A stretch of 64,000 nucleotides of DNA from Azospirillum picis. GTDB taxonomy: Bacteria > Pseudomonadota > Alphaproteobacteria > Azospirillales > Azospirillaceae. Position 1 is the stretch's first letter. Each line of letters begins with the position of its first letter. The notes below the pieces were generated by a model, which was not told the DNA's origin, ran no database searches, and saw only the letters and a list, made by a program, of their open reading frames with translations. The translations under genes were made by a program, and so were the position numbers. Of this stretch, positions 35,709-44,011 are shown piece by piece. The stretch lies in assembly GCF_017876115.1 (NCBI RefSeq), contig NZ_JAGINO010000008.1:1-64000 (forward strand), in the 5' to 3' direction.

Positions 35709-36605
35709 TCAGACCTGGAAAAGGTCCAGCATCTCGCCAAAGGAATCGAAACAGGCGCAGACCAGATGCCCGCTTCCGGAATGCCCGCTTCCCGAATGCC
35801 CGTCGCGGCCGCAGCCGCCATCGAGCGTCACCGTCACCGGCCCGACGTCGACGCCGCGGCCCGGCGTCCAGGCCGGATCGAAGCCGCGCACCAGCCGGCG
35901 GAAGCCGGCATAGGGCTCCTCCAGCCGGGCGAAGGCGGCACTGCCCCACCAGAAGGCGTCGCCCTGGATGGCCAGCGGCTTGGCGGGATCGATGCCGGCG
36001 CTGACCAGCAGCAGGCTGCCGCCGCCCCTGCTGCTGCTTCTCCCGCCGGCGGCGCGGCCGCCGCTCTCGTCGCTGCCGGTGTAGGCGGCCCGGCGCAGGG
36101 CGTTGAACAGCGCCTCGTGCCCCGGCCGGGCGGCCACCGCCTCGCGCAGGGTCCGGGTCCAGCGCCCCAGCATCACGGCGCCGCCGCGTGCCGCCGCCCT
36201 GCCGGCATCGGGAGCGCCGCCATAGGCGGCGAGCGTCGCGGCGACCCCCTGGTGTAGCATCCAGTCCAGCACGCTGCGCGGATCGGGGGCGAAATGGAGT
36301 TGCAGCAACTTCTGCCACATCTCCTCCTGCTGGCCGCGCAGGTAGACGATGTCGGAGGCGAGCATGCCGGGCATCGACAGCAGGGCGATGCGGAAGGCCA
36401 GGAGCCGGTCGATGGTCTCCAGCACCCGCTCGCCGTGGCCGATCATGTTGCCGAGATAGACCAGCCGGTCGCCGGGACGGAACCGCTGCCCGATGGCATG
36501 GTGGATCACGTCGAGGCGGTCGGGCTGGGCATGGATCGCCCCCACCGCCCAGACCCGGCGCGGCCGGCCGAGCGGGGCGAAGCGGCTGTCGTCCTCGGCA
36601 GTCAT
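35709..36605 (-). CDS. metallophosphoesterase-fold protein lacking metal ligands (probable pseudo-phosphatase)
   Basis: About 298 residues with the layout of PPP-type serine/threonine phosphatases, but every diagnostic motif is altered: GDIHG reads GAIHA (22-26), GDxxDRG reads GNMIGHG (52-58), GNHE reads GQQEE (91-95) and VHAG reads VSAG (201-204). A poly-Ser/Gly insert lies near residue 185, and a GHSGSGHSGSGH repeat near the C-terminus is encoded by 12-bp DNA repeats. Catalysis by the usual two-metal mechanism looks impossible, so a binding or regulatory role is inferred. ATG 36605 is preferred to 36662. Confidence 0.75.
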   Translation of the reverse strand: MTAEDDSRFAPLGRPRRVWAVGAIHAQPDRLDVIHHAIGQRFRPGDRLVYLGNMIGHGERVLETIDRLLAFRIALLSMPGMLASDIVYLRGQQEEMWQKLLQLHFAPDPRSVLDWMLHQGVAATLAAYGGAPDAGRAAARGGAVMLGRWTRTLREAVAARPGHEALFNALRRAAYTGSDESGGRAAGGRSSSRGGGSLLLVSAGIDPAKPLAIQGDAFWWGSAAFARLEEPYAGFRRLVRGFDPAWTPGRGVDVGPVTVTLDGGCGRDGHSGSGHSGSGHLVCACFDSFGEMLDLFQV

Positions 36606-36756
36606 GGCATGGGCGGCAGTATAGGGTGCGGCTGTCGTTCCAAGGCGTGGCGGCAGGCCCAAACTCTACCCCCTCCAGGTCGGCTCGCCGACGGTCATCC
36701 GCAGGCGGCCGGGAGTTTAGGCGCCCAGGGCCGGGGAAACAAAGGCCAAAAGCGAG

Positions 36757-36793
36757 ACGGGCGCGCGGCCCGATGTAGCAGCCGCGCGCCCGT
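36757..36793 (-). terminator. terminator after carD
   Basis: A perfect 12-bp GC stem with a 13-base loop; on the minus strand it is followed after a few bases by TTTT. It sits 44 bases past the carD stop codon. Confidence 0.65.
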
Positions 36794-36836
36794 TCGTGTC
36801 ACGGAGGGGATGGAGGTGAGGAACGGCCCGAACCGC

Positions 36837-37337
36837 TCAGGCGGCCTTCGACAGGACCGATTCCAGACGCTCCGTCGCCTTGGTCTCGTCGATCTTCTCG
36901 ACGGCGGCCAGCTCGCGGGCCAGGCGCTCGAGCGCGGCCTGGTAGATCTGGCGCTCGCTGTAGGACTGGTCGGACTGGTCGGCGCCGCGGTACAGGTCGC
37001 GCACCACCTCGGCGATCGACACCGGGTCGCCGGAGTTGATCTTGGCTTCGTATTCCTGGGCACGCCGGCTCCACATGGTGCGGCGGACGCGCGAGCGGCC
37101 CTGCAGCGTCTCCAGGGCCACCTTGATGCGGTCCTTGGACGACAGGCGGCGCAGGCCGGCATTGCGGGCCTTGGTGACCGGAACCTTGAGCGTCATGCGC
37201 TCTTTCTCGAACGTGATCGCGTAGAGTTGAACCTCGAGACCGGCAATGCTGTGGGTCTCGATCCCTTCGACCCGACCGACGCCATGAGCCGGGTAAACGA
37301 CGAAGTCACCGGCTTCGAAGTCAAGCTTGTTCGACAT
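36837..37337 (-). CDS. carD: CarD family transcriptional regulator
   Basis: A 166-residue CarD/CdnL protein: N-terminal Tudor-like RNA polymerase-interacting domain (FEAGDFVVYPAHGVGRVEGIE) and C-terminal helical DNA-contact domain with the conserved Trp (MWSRRAQEYEAKINSGD). CarD proteins bind the RNA polymerase beta subunit and stabilise open complexes at rRNA and other promoters. The length is typical. Neighbouring fdxA is upstream in the same orientation but 366 bases away. Confidence 0.95.
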   Translation of the reverse strand: MSNKLDFEAGDFVVYPAHGVGRVEGIETHSIAGLEVQLYAITFEKERMTLKVPVTKARNAGLRRLSSKDRIKVALETLQGRSRVRRTMWSRRAQEYEAKINSGDPVSIAEVVRDLYRGADQSDQSYSERQIYQAALERLARELAAVEKIDETKATERLESVLSKAA

Positions 37338-37703
37338 GTGGATTGGCTCTCACTTCTCGCGATCACGCCATTTTGCCGTCCCGGTGGAAGGGACGAAAAA
37401 GGACCCACGAGACGGATGCGGCGCCGTGGGGATGGGACCCATCCACGACGATCACAACAATCACGAGTCCTTGGACGATCAGGAAGCCGGCAATGGCGCG
37501 AAGGCCGGCTCCGGGCGCGCATTATAACGATGTTACGCCCGGGTTACAAAGGGAAGCGCAGCGCCTCGGGCGAAAATCGCCCGATGGCCGCCCCGTCGAT
37601 TTTGCATAGCAATATGGACGGACACAATCTGTTTGCATGGCCCGACTCGGGGAAGGCACTCGGGGGCAAAGCCCCGGCCGGCCGGGCCGACACCGGCCCT
37701 TCG
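37338..37703. other. carD-fdxA intergenic region
   Basis: No gene is supported. It should contain the carD promoter and the fdxA terminator. A GGGGC/GCCCC mini-hairpin and a run of CCGGCC units occur near 37665-37690, just past the fdxA stop, and an AT-richer segment at 37590-37640 might hold promoter elements. Confidence 0.4.
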
Positions 37704-38036
37704 TCAGCCGCCGGCCTTGTTCGAGAAGTACTTTTCGAACTTGCCGTCGACGTTCTTGAAGTCGTCGGCGTCGGCCGGGGCGTCCTTCTTGCGGGTGATG
37801 TTGGGCCACTGACCGGAATAGTCGCGGTTCAGCTCCAGCCACTTGGTCGCACGGTCGTCGGTGTCCGGGACGATCGCCTCGGCCGGGCATTCCGGCTCGC
37901 ACACGCCGCAGTCGATGCATTCGTCCGGATGGATGACCAGCATGTTCTCACCCTCGTAGAAGCAATCCACGGGGCAGACTTCGACGCAGTCGGTGTACTT
38001 GCACTTGATGCAGCCGTCGGTGACGACGTAGGGCAT
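37704..38036 (-). CDS. fdxA: ferredoxin FdxA (7Fe-8S type)
   Basis: A 110-residue electron carrier. The first cluster motif reads [18 protein letters not shown], with the extra Cys spacing typical of a 3Fe-4S centre, and the second reads [12 protein letters not shown] for 4Fe-4S. The Lys-rich C-terminal extension is typical of alphaproteobacterial FdxA, which is essential or near-essential in several species. FdxA next to CarD is a common alphaproteobacterial order. Confidence 0.96.
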   Translation of the reverse strand: MPYVVTDGCIKCKYTDCVEVCPVDCFYEGENMLVIHPDECIDCGVCEPECPAEAIVPDTDDRATKWLELNRDYSGQWPNITRKKDAPADADDFKNVDGKFEKYFSNKAGG

Positions 38037-38162
38037 GATTCATTCTCCGCTGTTCCGGCCGGCGGCCTCGTCCCGCTGCTGTTGTTCCTGCCCGATCGGG
38101 GCCGGATGCCGGACGGGTATCCTTGCGGGTGATGCCGGGCCGGATGGCCAACCCGCGCCTGC

Positions 38163-39116
38163 CTAGCACGCCGCCGTCAGCCCGTTCAACCCTGTGCGTG
38201 ATGTGGGCGACACTGTCGCACCGGCAAGGGGCGCAGGCATCCGTCCGGCGGGAGATCCGAAGCGGGCAGGATCGGTCACCGCCTCCAGGAAGGCGCGCAT
38301 GCCGCCCGTTTCGATGGCGTCGGCGCGGCGGACGAACTGCGTCGGCATGCGGGCCAGCGCCTCGGGCAGGGCGCGGGGCGCCAGCAGGTCGCGCCAGGGC
38401 TCGCGCTCCACCACCGAGCGGGGGATGACCGTCACGCCCATGCCGGCGGCGACGCAGCCCAGGATGGCGTCGAGGGCTCCGAACTCCATGACGCGGAACG
38501 GCAGGCGCCCGGCCTCGCGCATCGCCGTCTCGGCCCGGCCGCGATAGGCGCAGGCCCGGCCGAAGGCGATCAGGGTGTGGCGGGCCGACTCCCGGGTGAG
38601 GCCGGCGGCCGGTTCCGCCAGCACCAGCTCCTCCTCGAAGACCGGTTGCGCGGCAAGGTCGGGATGTGCCACCGGCCCGCCGACGAAAGCGCCGTCGAGC
38701 CGCCCGGCCAGCACCTCGGCCAGCAGGGTCTCGGTCGGGCCGGGGGTGATGGTGAGGTCGATGTCGGGATGGTCCCGGTGGAAGCCGGCGAGGATCGGCG
38801 GCAGCCGCACCGCCGCGGTCGATTCCATGGAGCCGACCGCCAGCCGTCCGCCGCGGCCCGCCGCCTCCGCCACCGCGTCGCGGGCCTGGGCGACCAGCCG
38901 GAGCACGCGGTCGGCGTAGCCGGCCAGCACCCGGCCGGCCGGCGTCGGCTCCATGCCGCGGCTCAGCCGCAGGAACAGGTCGACGCCGAGCTCCTCCTCC
39001 AGCCGCTTGATCCGCGCGGTGACGTTGGACTGGACGCAGTGCAGGGCTTCCGCCGCCCGGCTGACGCTGCCGGTATCCGCCACTGCCTTCACGACACGCA
39101 ATCCGGCCAGGTCCAT
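38163..39116 (-). CDS. LysR family transcriptional regulator
   Basis: A 317-residue LTTR with N-terminal HTH (LRVVKAVADTGSVSRAAEALHCVQSNVTARIKRLEEELG) and effector-binding domain (LAVGSMESTAAVRLPPIL onward). It is divergent from an MFS transporter gene with a 168-bp gap, the classic arrangement in which the regulator controls the transporter. The C-terminal 25 residues are polar and extend past the usual domain end. Confidence 0.92.
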   Translation of the reverse strand: MDLAGLRVVKAVADTGSVSRAAEALHCVQSNVTARIKRLEEELGVDLFLRLSRGMEPTPAGRVLAGYADRVLRLVAQARDAVAEAAGRGGRLAVGSMESTAAVRLPPILAGFHRDHPDIDLTITPGPTETLLAEVLAGRLDGAFVGGPVAHPDLAAQPVFEEELVLAEPAAGLTRESARHTLIAFGRACAYRGRAETAMREAGRLPFRVMEFGALDAILGCVAAGMGVTVIPRSVVEREPWRDLLAPRALPEALARMPTQFVRRADAIETGGMRAFLEAVTDPARFGSPAGRMPAPLAGATVSPTSRTGLNGLTAAC

Positions 39117-39190
39117 CCCATCGACTCCCGCTTCCGCGCATGGCTTCCATCACCGGGAGTGGAGCTTATCATCAGAACAATTCATTGGAA

Positions 39191-39212
39191 ATGAGGGGCT
39201 GGGCGCCCTCAT
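39191..39212. promoter_or_regulatory. candidate operator in the LysR/MFS divergent promoter
   Basis: An interrupted palindrome ATGAGGG-N8-CCCTCAT in the middle of the divergent intergenic region. LysR-type sites are often dyads of this size; binding by the adjacent regulator is inference. Confidence 0.35.
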
Positions 39213-39284
39213 GATGGTTGGGTCATCAATCGGCAGGCCGAACGGTTTCCAACGGGCCGGCCGAAAAAGGAGAGGGCGTGGACC

Positions 39285-40484
39285 ATGGTTCGGGTGCTGA
39301 TCGGCGGGGTGGTCGCGCTTGCCATCGCCATGGGGGTGGCGCGGTTCGCCTTCACCCCGATCCTGCCGGCGATGCAGGCCGCCACCGGGCTGGGGACGGA
39401 CGGGGCGGGGCTGCTCGCCTCGGTGAACTATCTGGGGTATTTCCTCGGCGCGCTGGCGGCCGGGCTGGTGCCGCACGGCCGCGTCCGCACCGCCGTGTTC
39501 CGCGTGTCGCTGCTGCTCAGCGTCTGCAGCACCGCGGCGATGGGGCTGGATCTCGGGAACGCCGAGCGTGCGATGCCGGTGTGGCTGGTGCTGCGCTTCG
39601 TCTCGGGCCTGTCGAGCGCCGGCATCTTCATCCTGGGCATCGCCATGGTGCTGGACACGCTGACGCGCCGCGGCGGCGAGCGGCTCGCCGGCTGGCTCTA
39701 CACCGGGGTCGGCTCCGGCATCGCCGCATCCGGCCTGTTCGTGGGGCTGGCCGGCGGCTGGCTGGGCTGGGCCGGCGACTGGCTGGCGCTGGGGGCGATC
39801 TGCGCCGGGCTCGGGCTGATGCCCTGGCTGTGGCTGAGCGATCCGCTGCAACCCGCCCATCCTGCGGCCGGAACGGCGGCGGGAAAGCCGCCCGGTCTGT
39901 CGATGCCGCTGCTGCTGCTGACGGCGGCCTATTTCCTTCAGGGCGGCGGCTACATCGTGTCGGCCACCTTCATGGTGTCGATCCTGAAGACCGATCCAGG
40001 GACCGCCGCGGTCGGCGAGATGGCCTGGATGATGGCGGGGCTCGGCGCGATGGGCGGCGGCGTGACGTGGGCGGCGGTCGCCCGCCGCACCAGCGGCTGG
40101 TGGTCGCTGATCCTGCTCCACCTGGTCCAGGCGGCCGTCGTGCTGCTGCCGATGAGCGGGTCGCCGGTCCTGGCCCTGGTCGCCGCCATCCTGTTCGGCA
40201 GCACCTTCGTCGGCGCCGTGTCGCAGTCCTTCGCGCTGGGCCGGCAGCTTTCGGCCGGAGGCTCGGCGCGGGTGGTCGGGGCGCTGACCGCGATCTATGG
40301 GCTCGGCCAGATCATCGGGCCGCTGCCCGCCGGAATGGTGGTGGCGCGGACCGGCAGCTTCAACCTCGCCCTGGTGGGCGCGGCGGCGGCGGTGCTGGCG
40401 GCGGCGGTGCTGCTGGTGCTGGGGATGCTGATCGCCGGCCGGCAATCCTCCGGCGACCCGGCGATGATCTCGACGAAAGCCTGA
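39285..40484 (+). CDS. YbfB/YjiJ family MFS transporter
   Basis: A 399-residue inner-membrane protein with 12 hydrophobic segments. The start GGVVALAIAMGVARFAFTPILPAM is characteristic of the YbfB/YjiJ branch of the major facilitator superfamily, whose substrates are mostly unknown. It is divergent from and probably controlled by the LysR gene at 38163-39116. Confidence 0.9.
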   Translation: MVRVLIGGVVALAIAMGVARFAFTPILPAMQAATGLGTDGAGLLASVNYLGYFLGALAAGLVPHGRVRTAVFRVSLLLSVCSTAAMGLDLGNAERAMPVWLVLRFVSGLSSAGIFILGIAMVLDTLTRRGGERLAGWLYTGVGSGIAASGLFVGLAGGWLGWAGDWLALGAICAGLGLMPWLWLSDPLQPAHPAAGTAAGKPPGLSMPLLLLTAAYFLQGGGYIVSATFMVSILKTDPGTAAVGEMAWMMAGLGAMGGGVTWAAVARRTSGWWSLILLHLVQAAVVLLPMSGSPVLALVAAILFGSTFVGAVSQSFALGRQLSAGGSARVVGALTAIYGLGQIIGPLPAGMVVARTGSFNLALVGAAAAVLAAAVLLVLGMLIAGRQSSGDPAMISTKA

Positions 40485-40569
40485 AACAGGTTTTGCAGGT
40501 TTTCCGCTCGACCCGGTCGGGGGCTTGAGGGCTGGGAGGCGGCCTGGCCGGCGCCTCCCAGCCCGTCTT

Positions 40570-41295
40570 TCAATGGCCTGCCGCTTTCTTCCGCCTGCCG
40601 GCCGCCATCAGGTTCAGCGCCTCCACCAGCGCCGAGAAGGCGATGGCGAAGTACAGGTAGCCCTTGGGGATGTGGAAGCCCAGCCCGTCGGCCACCAGCG
40701 CCACGCCGACCAGCAGCAGGAAGGACAGCGCCAGCATCTTCACCGTGGTGTGACGGTTGACGAAGTCGCCGACCGGGCCGGAGGCGAACAGCATGACCGC
40801 CATGGCGATGACGACGGCGGCGATCATCACCGGCAGGTGGTCGGACATGCCGACGGCGGTGATGACGCTGTCGAGCGAGAAGACGATGTCCAGGAACATG
40901 ATCTGGATGACCACCGAGGTGAAGGTGGCGCGCTTCGGCCCCGACCCCTCCTCCTCATGGCCTTCCACGGTGTGGTGGATTTCCAGGGTGCCCTTCGCCA
41001 GCAGGAACATGCCGCCCAGGATCAGGATCAGGTCGCGGCCTGAGACGTCCCAGCCGGCGACGGTGAACAGCGGCTGCGTTAGCTGCGCCACCCAGGCGAT
41101 GGAGGCCAGCAGGGCGAGGCGTGACAGCAGCGCCAGCGCCAGGCCGAACTGGCGGGCCTTCTTCTGCTGCTCGACCGGCAGCTTCGACGCCATGATCGAG
41201 ATGAAGATGATGTTGTCGATGCCCAGCACGATCTCCAGCGCGGTCAGCGTCAGGAGGCTGGCCCAAACATTCGGGTCGGCAAGCAGGTCGAGCAT
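40570..41295 (-). CDS. TerC family integral membrane protein
   Basis: A 241-residue protein with seven hydrophobic segments. The TerC signatures ALEIVLGIDNIIFISIM (TM1, with the conserved acidic residue pair) and FLDIVFSLDSVITAVGM are intact. The family is linked to Mn2+ export and tellurite resistance. GGAG lies 12 bases before the ATG. The 7-bp CGCGACC hairpin at 41380-41399 is in its upstream region, but I cannot match it to the yybP-ykoY manganese riboswitch. Confidence 0.9.
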   Translation of the reverse strand: MLDLLADPNVWASLLTLTALEIVLGIDNIIFISIMASKLPVEQQKKARQFGLALALLSRLALLASIAWVAQLTQPLFTVAGWDVSGRDLILILGGMFLLAKGTLEIHHTVEGHEEEGSGPKRATFTSVVIQIMFLDIVFSLDSVITAVGMSDHLPVMIAAVVIAMAVMLFASGPVGDFVNRHTTVKMLALSFLLLVGVALVADGLGFHIPKGYLYFAIAFSALVEALNLMAAGRRKKAAGH

Positions 41296-41481
41296 GAAGG
41301 GGCAGGGCTCCGGCTGTCGTTGGGCGCGGTCGGGGCGCGGTTGGTCGGCGGCACGCCGACACCGACGGGCCAGCGTGACCGCGACCACATGAGGTCGCGC
41401 GCGACCCTCTGCAAGAGCGACTTTCGCCGTTTTTGCGCCGCAAAGCCGGTCATAGGCCCATCGGGGAGGAGTGGTCCGGGA

Positions 41482-41736
41482 TCAGGGGGCGAAAATCCGC
41501 CGCCCGCCGGCCTTGGTGGAGGCCCGGTCGGGAATGGCCCATCCGGACAAGGCCGGCGCGGCCCGGTCGGCCTCCAGCCGCCCGGCGATCGCCTGGGGAG
41601 CGGCGCGGGCGGCCCAGGCCCGGCGGCGCACCGCCATCTGCACCCGGCAATCCTGCGAGCAATAGCGTGGCGCCGGGCCGCGGGTGGATGGGCGGACGAA
41701 GGGCCGGCCGCAGCAGGCGCAATAAAGCGTGGTCAT
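41482..41736 (-). CDS. 84-residue zinc-ribbon-like small protein
   Basis: A near-ideal GGAGG lies 6-7 bases before the ATG. The N-terminus carries a Cys4 cluster, CACC then CSQDC, separated by about 14 residues (TTLYCACCGRPF, RYCSQDCRVQ), typical of treble-clef or zinc-ribbon folds; the remaining 50 residues are basic and Ala-rich. No family name is certain. It lies upstream of the TerC gene in the same orientation. Confidence 0.75.
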   Translation of the reverse strand: MTTLYCACCGRPFVRPSTRGPAPRYCSQDCRVQMAVRRRAWAARAAPQAIAGRLEADRAAPALSGWAIPDRASTKAGGRRIFAP

Positions 41737-42052
41737 GGTCGTTTCCTCCGGAAGGACGGCCGTTGCCCGGCCTTGTCCCAAGCCGCAGGGTGACTGTCCC
41801 TTGCGGCTTTTCTGATGCTGTGGACTGTATTGTGTCCGATGATCCGGACGGCCGCCAGCAAGCAAAAGACATATCATGCCGGCAGGGAAGTATTCGATTT
41901 CAGAATTTGGAACGGCAGCAGCAGCTTAGGTGCTGAAGCGCGTCACTTCGACGCGACTCTCTTTACGGTCGTTTCGCACTGCGGTCGTCTACCAAGCGAG
42001 GCTTGGCATTCCCATGTATTCCAGTCGATGAAAGCTGGAGGGGACGAGGCCC
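41737..42052. other. nhaA upstream region
   Basis: No gene is supported. It contains an unusually AT-rich stretch (about 41810-41930), where divergent promoters are likely, and a CCAAGC/GCTTGG hairpin at 41992-42006, about 50 bases before the nhaA start. A regulatory leader is possible but not shown. Confidence 0.45.
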
Positions 42053-43252
42053 ATGAAGCTGACGCGGCTTGCCGCCTTCCTGAAAACCGAGAGCGCCGGC
42101 GGCGTGGTCCTGATGGCGGCGGCGGTGCTTGCGCTCCTGTGGGCGAACTCGCCGGCCGCTCCGCTCTACGACGCGATCCTGGCGATGAAGGTGGCGGTGA
42201 CGGCCGGCGGCGTCGGCTTGGACAAGCCGCTGATCCTGTGGATCAACGATGGGCTGATGGCGGTCTTCTTCCTGCTGGTCGGGCTGGAGATCAAGCGCGA
42301 GGCGCTGGAGGGCGAACTGTCCAGCCCGGCCAAGGCGATGCTGCCGGGCATCGCGGCGCTTGGCGGCATGGCGGCCCCCGCCCTGGTCTACTGCCTGTTC
42401 GCCCAGGCGGAACCGGGCGCCCTGCAGGGGTGGGCGATCCCGGCGGCGACCGACATCGCCTTCGCCCTCGGCGTGCTGGCGCTGCTGGGCAACCGCGTGC
42501 CCGGCAGCCTGCGCGTCTTCCTGCTGGCGCTGGCCATCATGGACGACCTGGGTGCCATCGTGATCATCGCCGTCTTCTACAGCCACGGGCTGGTGCCGGC
42601 GGCGCTGGTGCTGGCGGCGGCATCGGCGCTCGGGCTCTTCCTGCTGAACCGGGCGGGCGTGCGCACGCTGGCTCCCTACCTGCTGCTGGGGCTGGTGCTG
42701 TGGGTGTGCGTGCTGAAGTCCGGCATCCACGCCACGCTGGCCGGGGTGGTCCTGGCCTTCGCCATCCCGCTGCGGGACGCCGGCGACGGGGGCAGGCGCG
42801 CGGGCGACGCGCCGCTTCTTCGCCTGGAACATGCGCTGCACCCCTGGGTCGCCTTCCTGATCATGCCGGTCTTCGCGCTGGCCAATGCCGGCGTGCCGCT
42901 GGGCGGCATCAGCCCGGCCATCCTGCTGGAGCCGGTGCCGCTGGGCATCGCACTCGGCCTGTTCCTCGGCAAGCAGGCCGGCGTGTTCCTGGCGGTGTGG
43001 ATCGCCGTGCACACGGGGGCGGCGGAGCGTCCGGCCGGGGCCCGCTGGGGCCAGATCTACGGCGTCGCCGTGCTGACCGGGATCGGCTTCACCATGAGCC
43101 TGTTCATCGGCACGCTCGCCTTCTCCGACCCCGTCCATGCGGTCGAGGTGCGGCTGGGCGTGCTGACCGGCTCGGTCGGCTCGGCGCTGGCGGGATACGC
43201 GCTGCTCCACCTGTCCGGCCGGCGGCGGCGCACGGTGGCGGTGGCACGCTAA
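42053..43252 (+). CDS. nhaA: Na+/H+ antiporter NhaA
   Basis: A 399-residue inner-membrane antiporter exchanging two H+ for one Na+ or Li+, used for alkali and salt tolerance. The ion-site motif AIMDDLGAIV (the Asp pair equivalent to D163/D164), ATDIAFALGVLALLG with the TM4 Asp, LVGLEIKRE and the C-terminal GIGFTMSLFIGTLAF are all intact. Strong GGAGGGG ribosome site. The length is normal. Confidence 0.95.
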   Translation: MKLTRLAAFLKTESAGGVVLMAAAVLALLWANSPAAPLYDAILAMKVAVTAGGVGLDKPLILWINDGLMAVFFLLVGLEIKREALEGELSSPAKAMLPGIAALGGMAAPALVYCLFAQAEPGALQGWAIPAATDIAFALGVLALLGNRVPGSLRVFLLALAIMDDLGAIVIIAVFYSHGLVPAALVLAAASALGLFLLNRAGVRTLAPYLLLGLVLWVCVLKSGIHATLAGVVLAFAIPLRDAGDGGRRAGDAPLLRLEHALHPWVAFLIMPVFALANAGVPLGGISPAILLEPVPLGIALGLFLGKQAGVFLAVWIAVHTGAAERPAGARWGQIYGVAVLTGIGFTMSLFIGTLAFSDPVHAVEVRLGVLTGSVGSALAGYALLHLSGRRRRTVAVAR

Positions 43253-43429
43253 TCCGGCTCCGGGACGCCCTCGCCCCGCCCTTGCCCCGCAGTCGCCCGG
43301 CATTCGCCCTGCATTCGTTTGTCGCACCAACTTTGCCGCCGGGCGCGGAACCCGACGGGGTGGTCGCAGGTTTCACAGCATGCGGGACCATGCGCGGTGG
43401 GCGCGAGACCGCCAGACGGGGGACATGCG

Positions 43430-43867
43430 ATGATCGATGCCATCCGCGCACGCCGGCGCACCGTCACCCATGATCCCCGGCCGGATCAGCCCGGCGGGCT
43501 GAGCCCCGACGATTTCCAGCGCCTGGAGCGGCTGCGCCGGCTGACGCGGCTGATGGACACGCGCTGGCGCATCCCCGGCACCCGCATCCCCATCGGCCTG
43601 GACGGCATCGCCAGCCTGGTGCCGGTGGCGGGCGACACGGCGACGGCGGTGGTGTCGGCCTACCTCATTCTGGAGGCGTCGCGCTTCGGGCTGCCCAAGT
43701 CGCTGATCGCCCGCATGGTCTTCAACGTCATGCTCGACTGGGCGGGCGGTTCCGTTCCGGTGATCGGGACGCTGTTCGACGTGGCCTTCAAGGCCAACCG
43801 GATGAACCTGAACCTGCTGCACGAGCATCTGGAGCAGCGTCTGGCCGGTGCGCCGGCGAGGCGCTGA
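43430..43867 (+). CDS. DUF4112 domain-containing protein
   Basis: A 145-residue protein with the DUF4112 core: RLMDTRWRIPGTRIPIGLDGIASLVPVAGD and NVMLDWAGGSVPVIGTLFDVAFKANRMNL, which form two membrane-associating hydrophobic stretches. Function is unknown; family members are small membrane proteins. GGGGGA precedes the ATG. It follows nhaA after 177 bases. Confidence 0.85.
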   Translation: MIDAIRARRRTVTHDPRPDQPGGLSPDDFQRLERLRRLTRLMDTRWRIPGTRIPIGLDGIASLVPVAGDTATAVVSAYLILEASRFGLPKSLIARMVFNVMLDWAGGSVPVIGTLFDVAFKANRMNLNLLHEHLEQRLAGAPARR

Positions 43868-43962
43868 CAGGCGCCGATATCCGGGATCCTTCGCTTCCGC
43901 TTCGGGGCCGGGACGCGGCCTGTGCTGGCCTGCTTCCGCGCCGGCACGAGTGCCTGGGCAGC

Positions 43963-43976
43963 TTGACGTGGATCAA
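43963..43976 (+). promoter_or_regulatory. FNR/Anr-type box upstream of hemN
   Basis: TTGAC-GTGG-ATCAA matches the TTGAT-N4-ATCAA consensus at nine of ten positions and is centred 42 bases before the hemN start codon, a usual place for activation by an oxygen-sensing FNR-family regulator. Confidence 0.75.
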
Positions 43977-44011
43977 GGCAGGGCCAGGGGGGCTGCGGCA
44001 CTCTGTCGCCC

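Noticed and set aside
41296..41450. Possible manganese (yybP-ykoY) riboswitch in front of the TerC gene.
   Set aside because: The conserved loop sequences of that riboswitch could not be found; only a simple 7-bp hairpin is there.
41873..42052. nhaA leader as a sodium-responsive RNA motif.
   Set aside because: Only a 6-bp hairpin is seen; I cannot match it to a known nhaA-associated RNA family.
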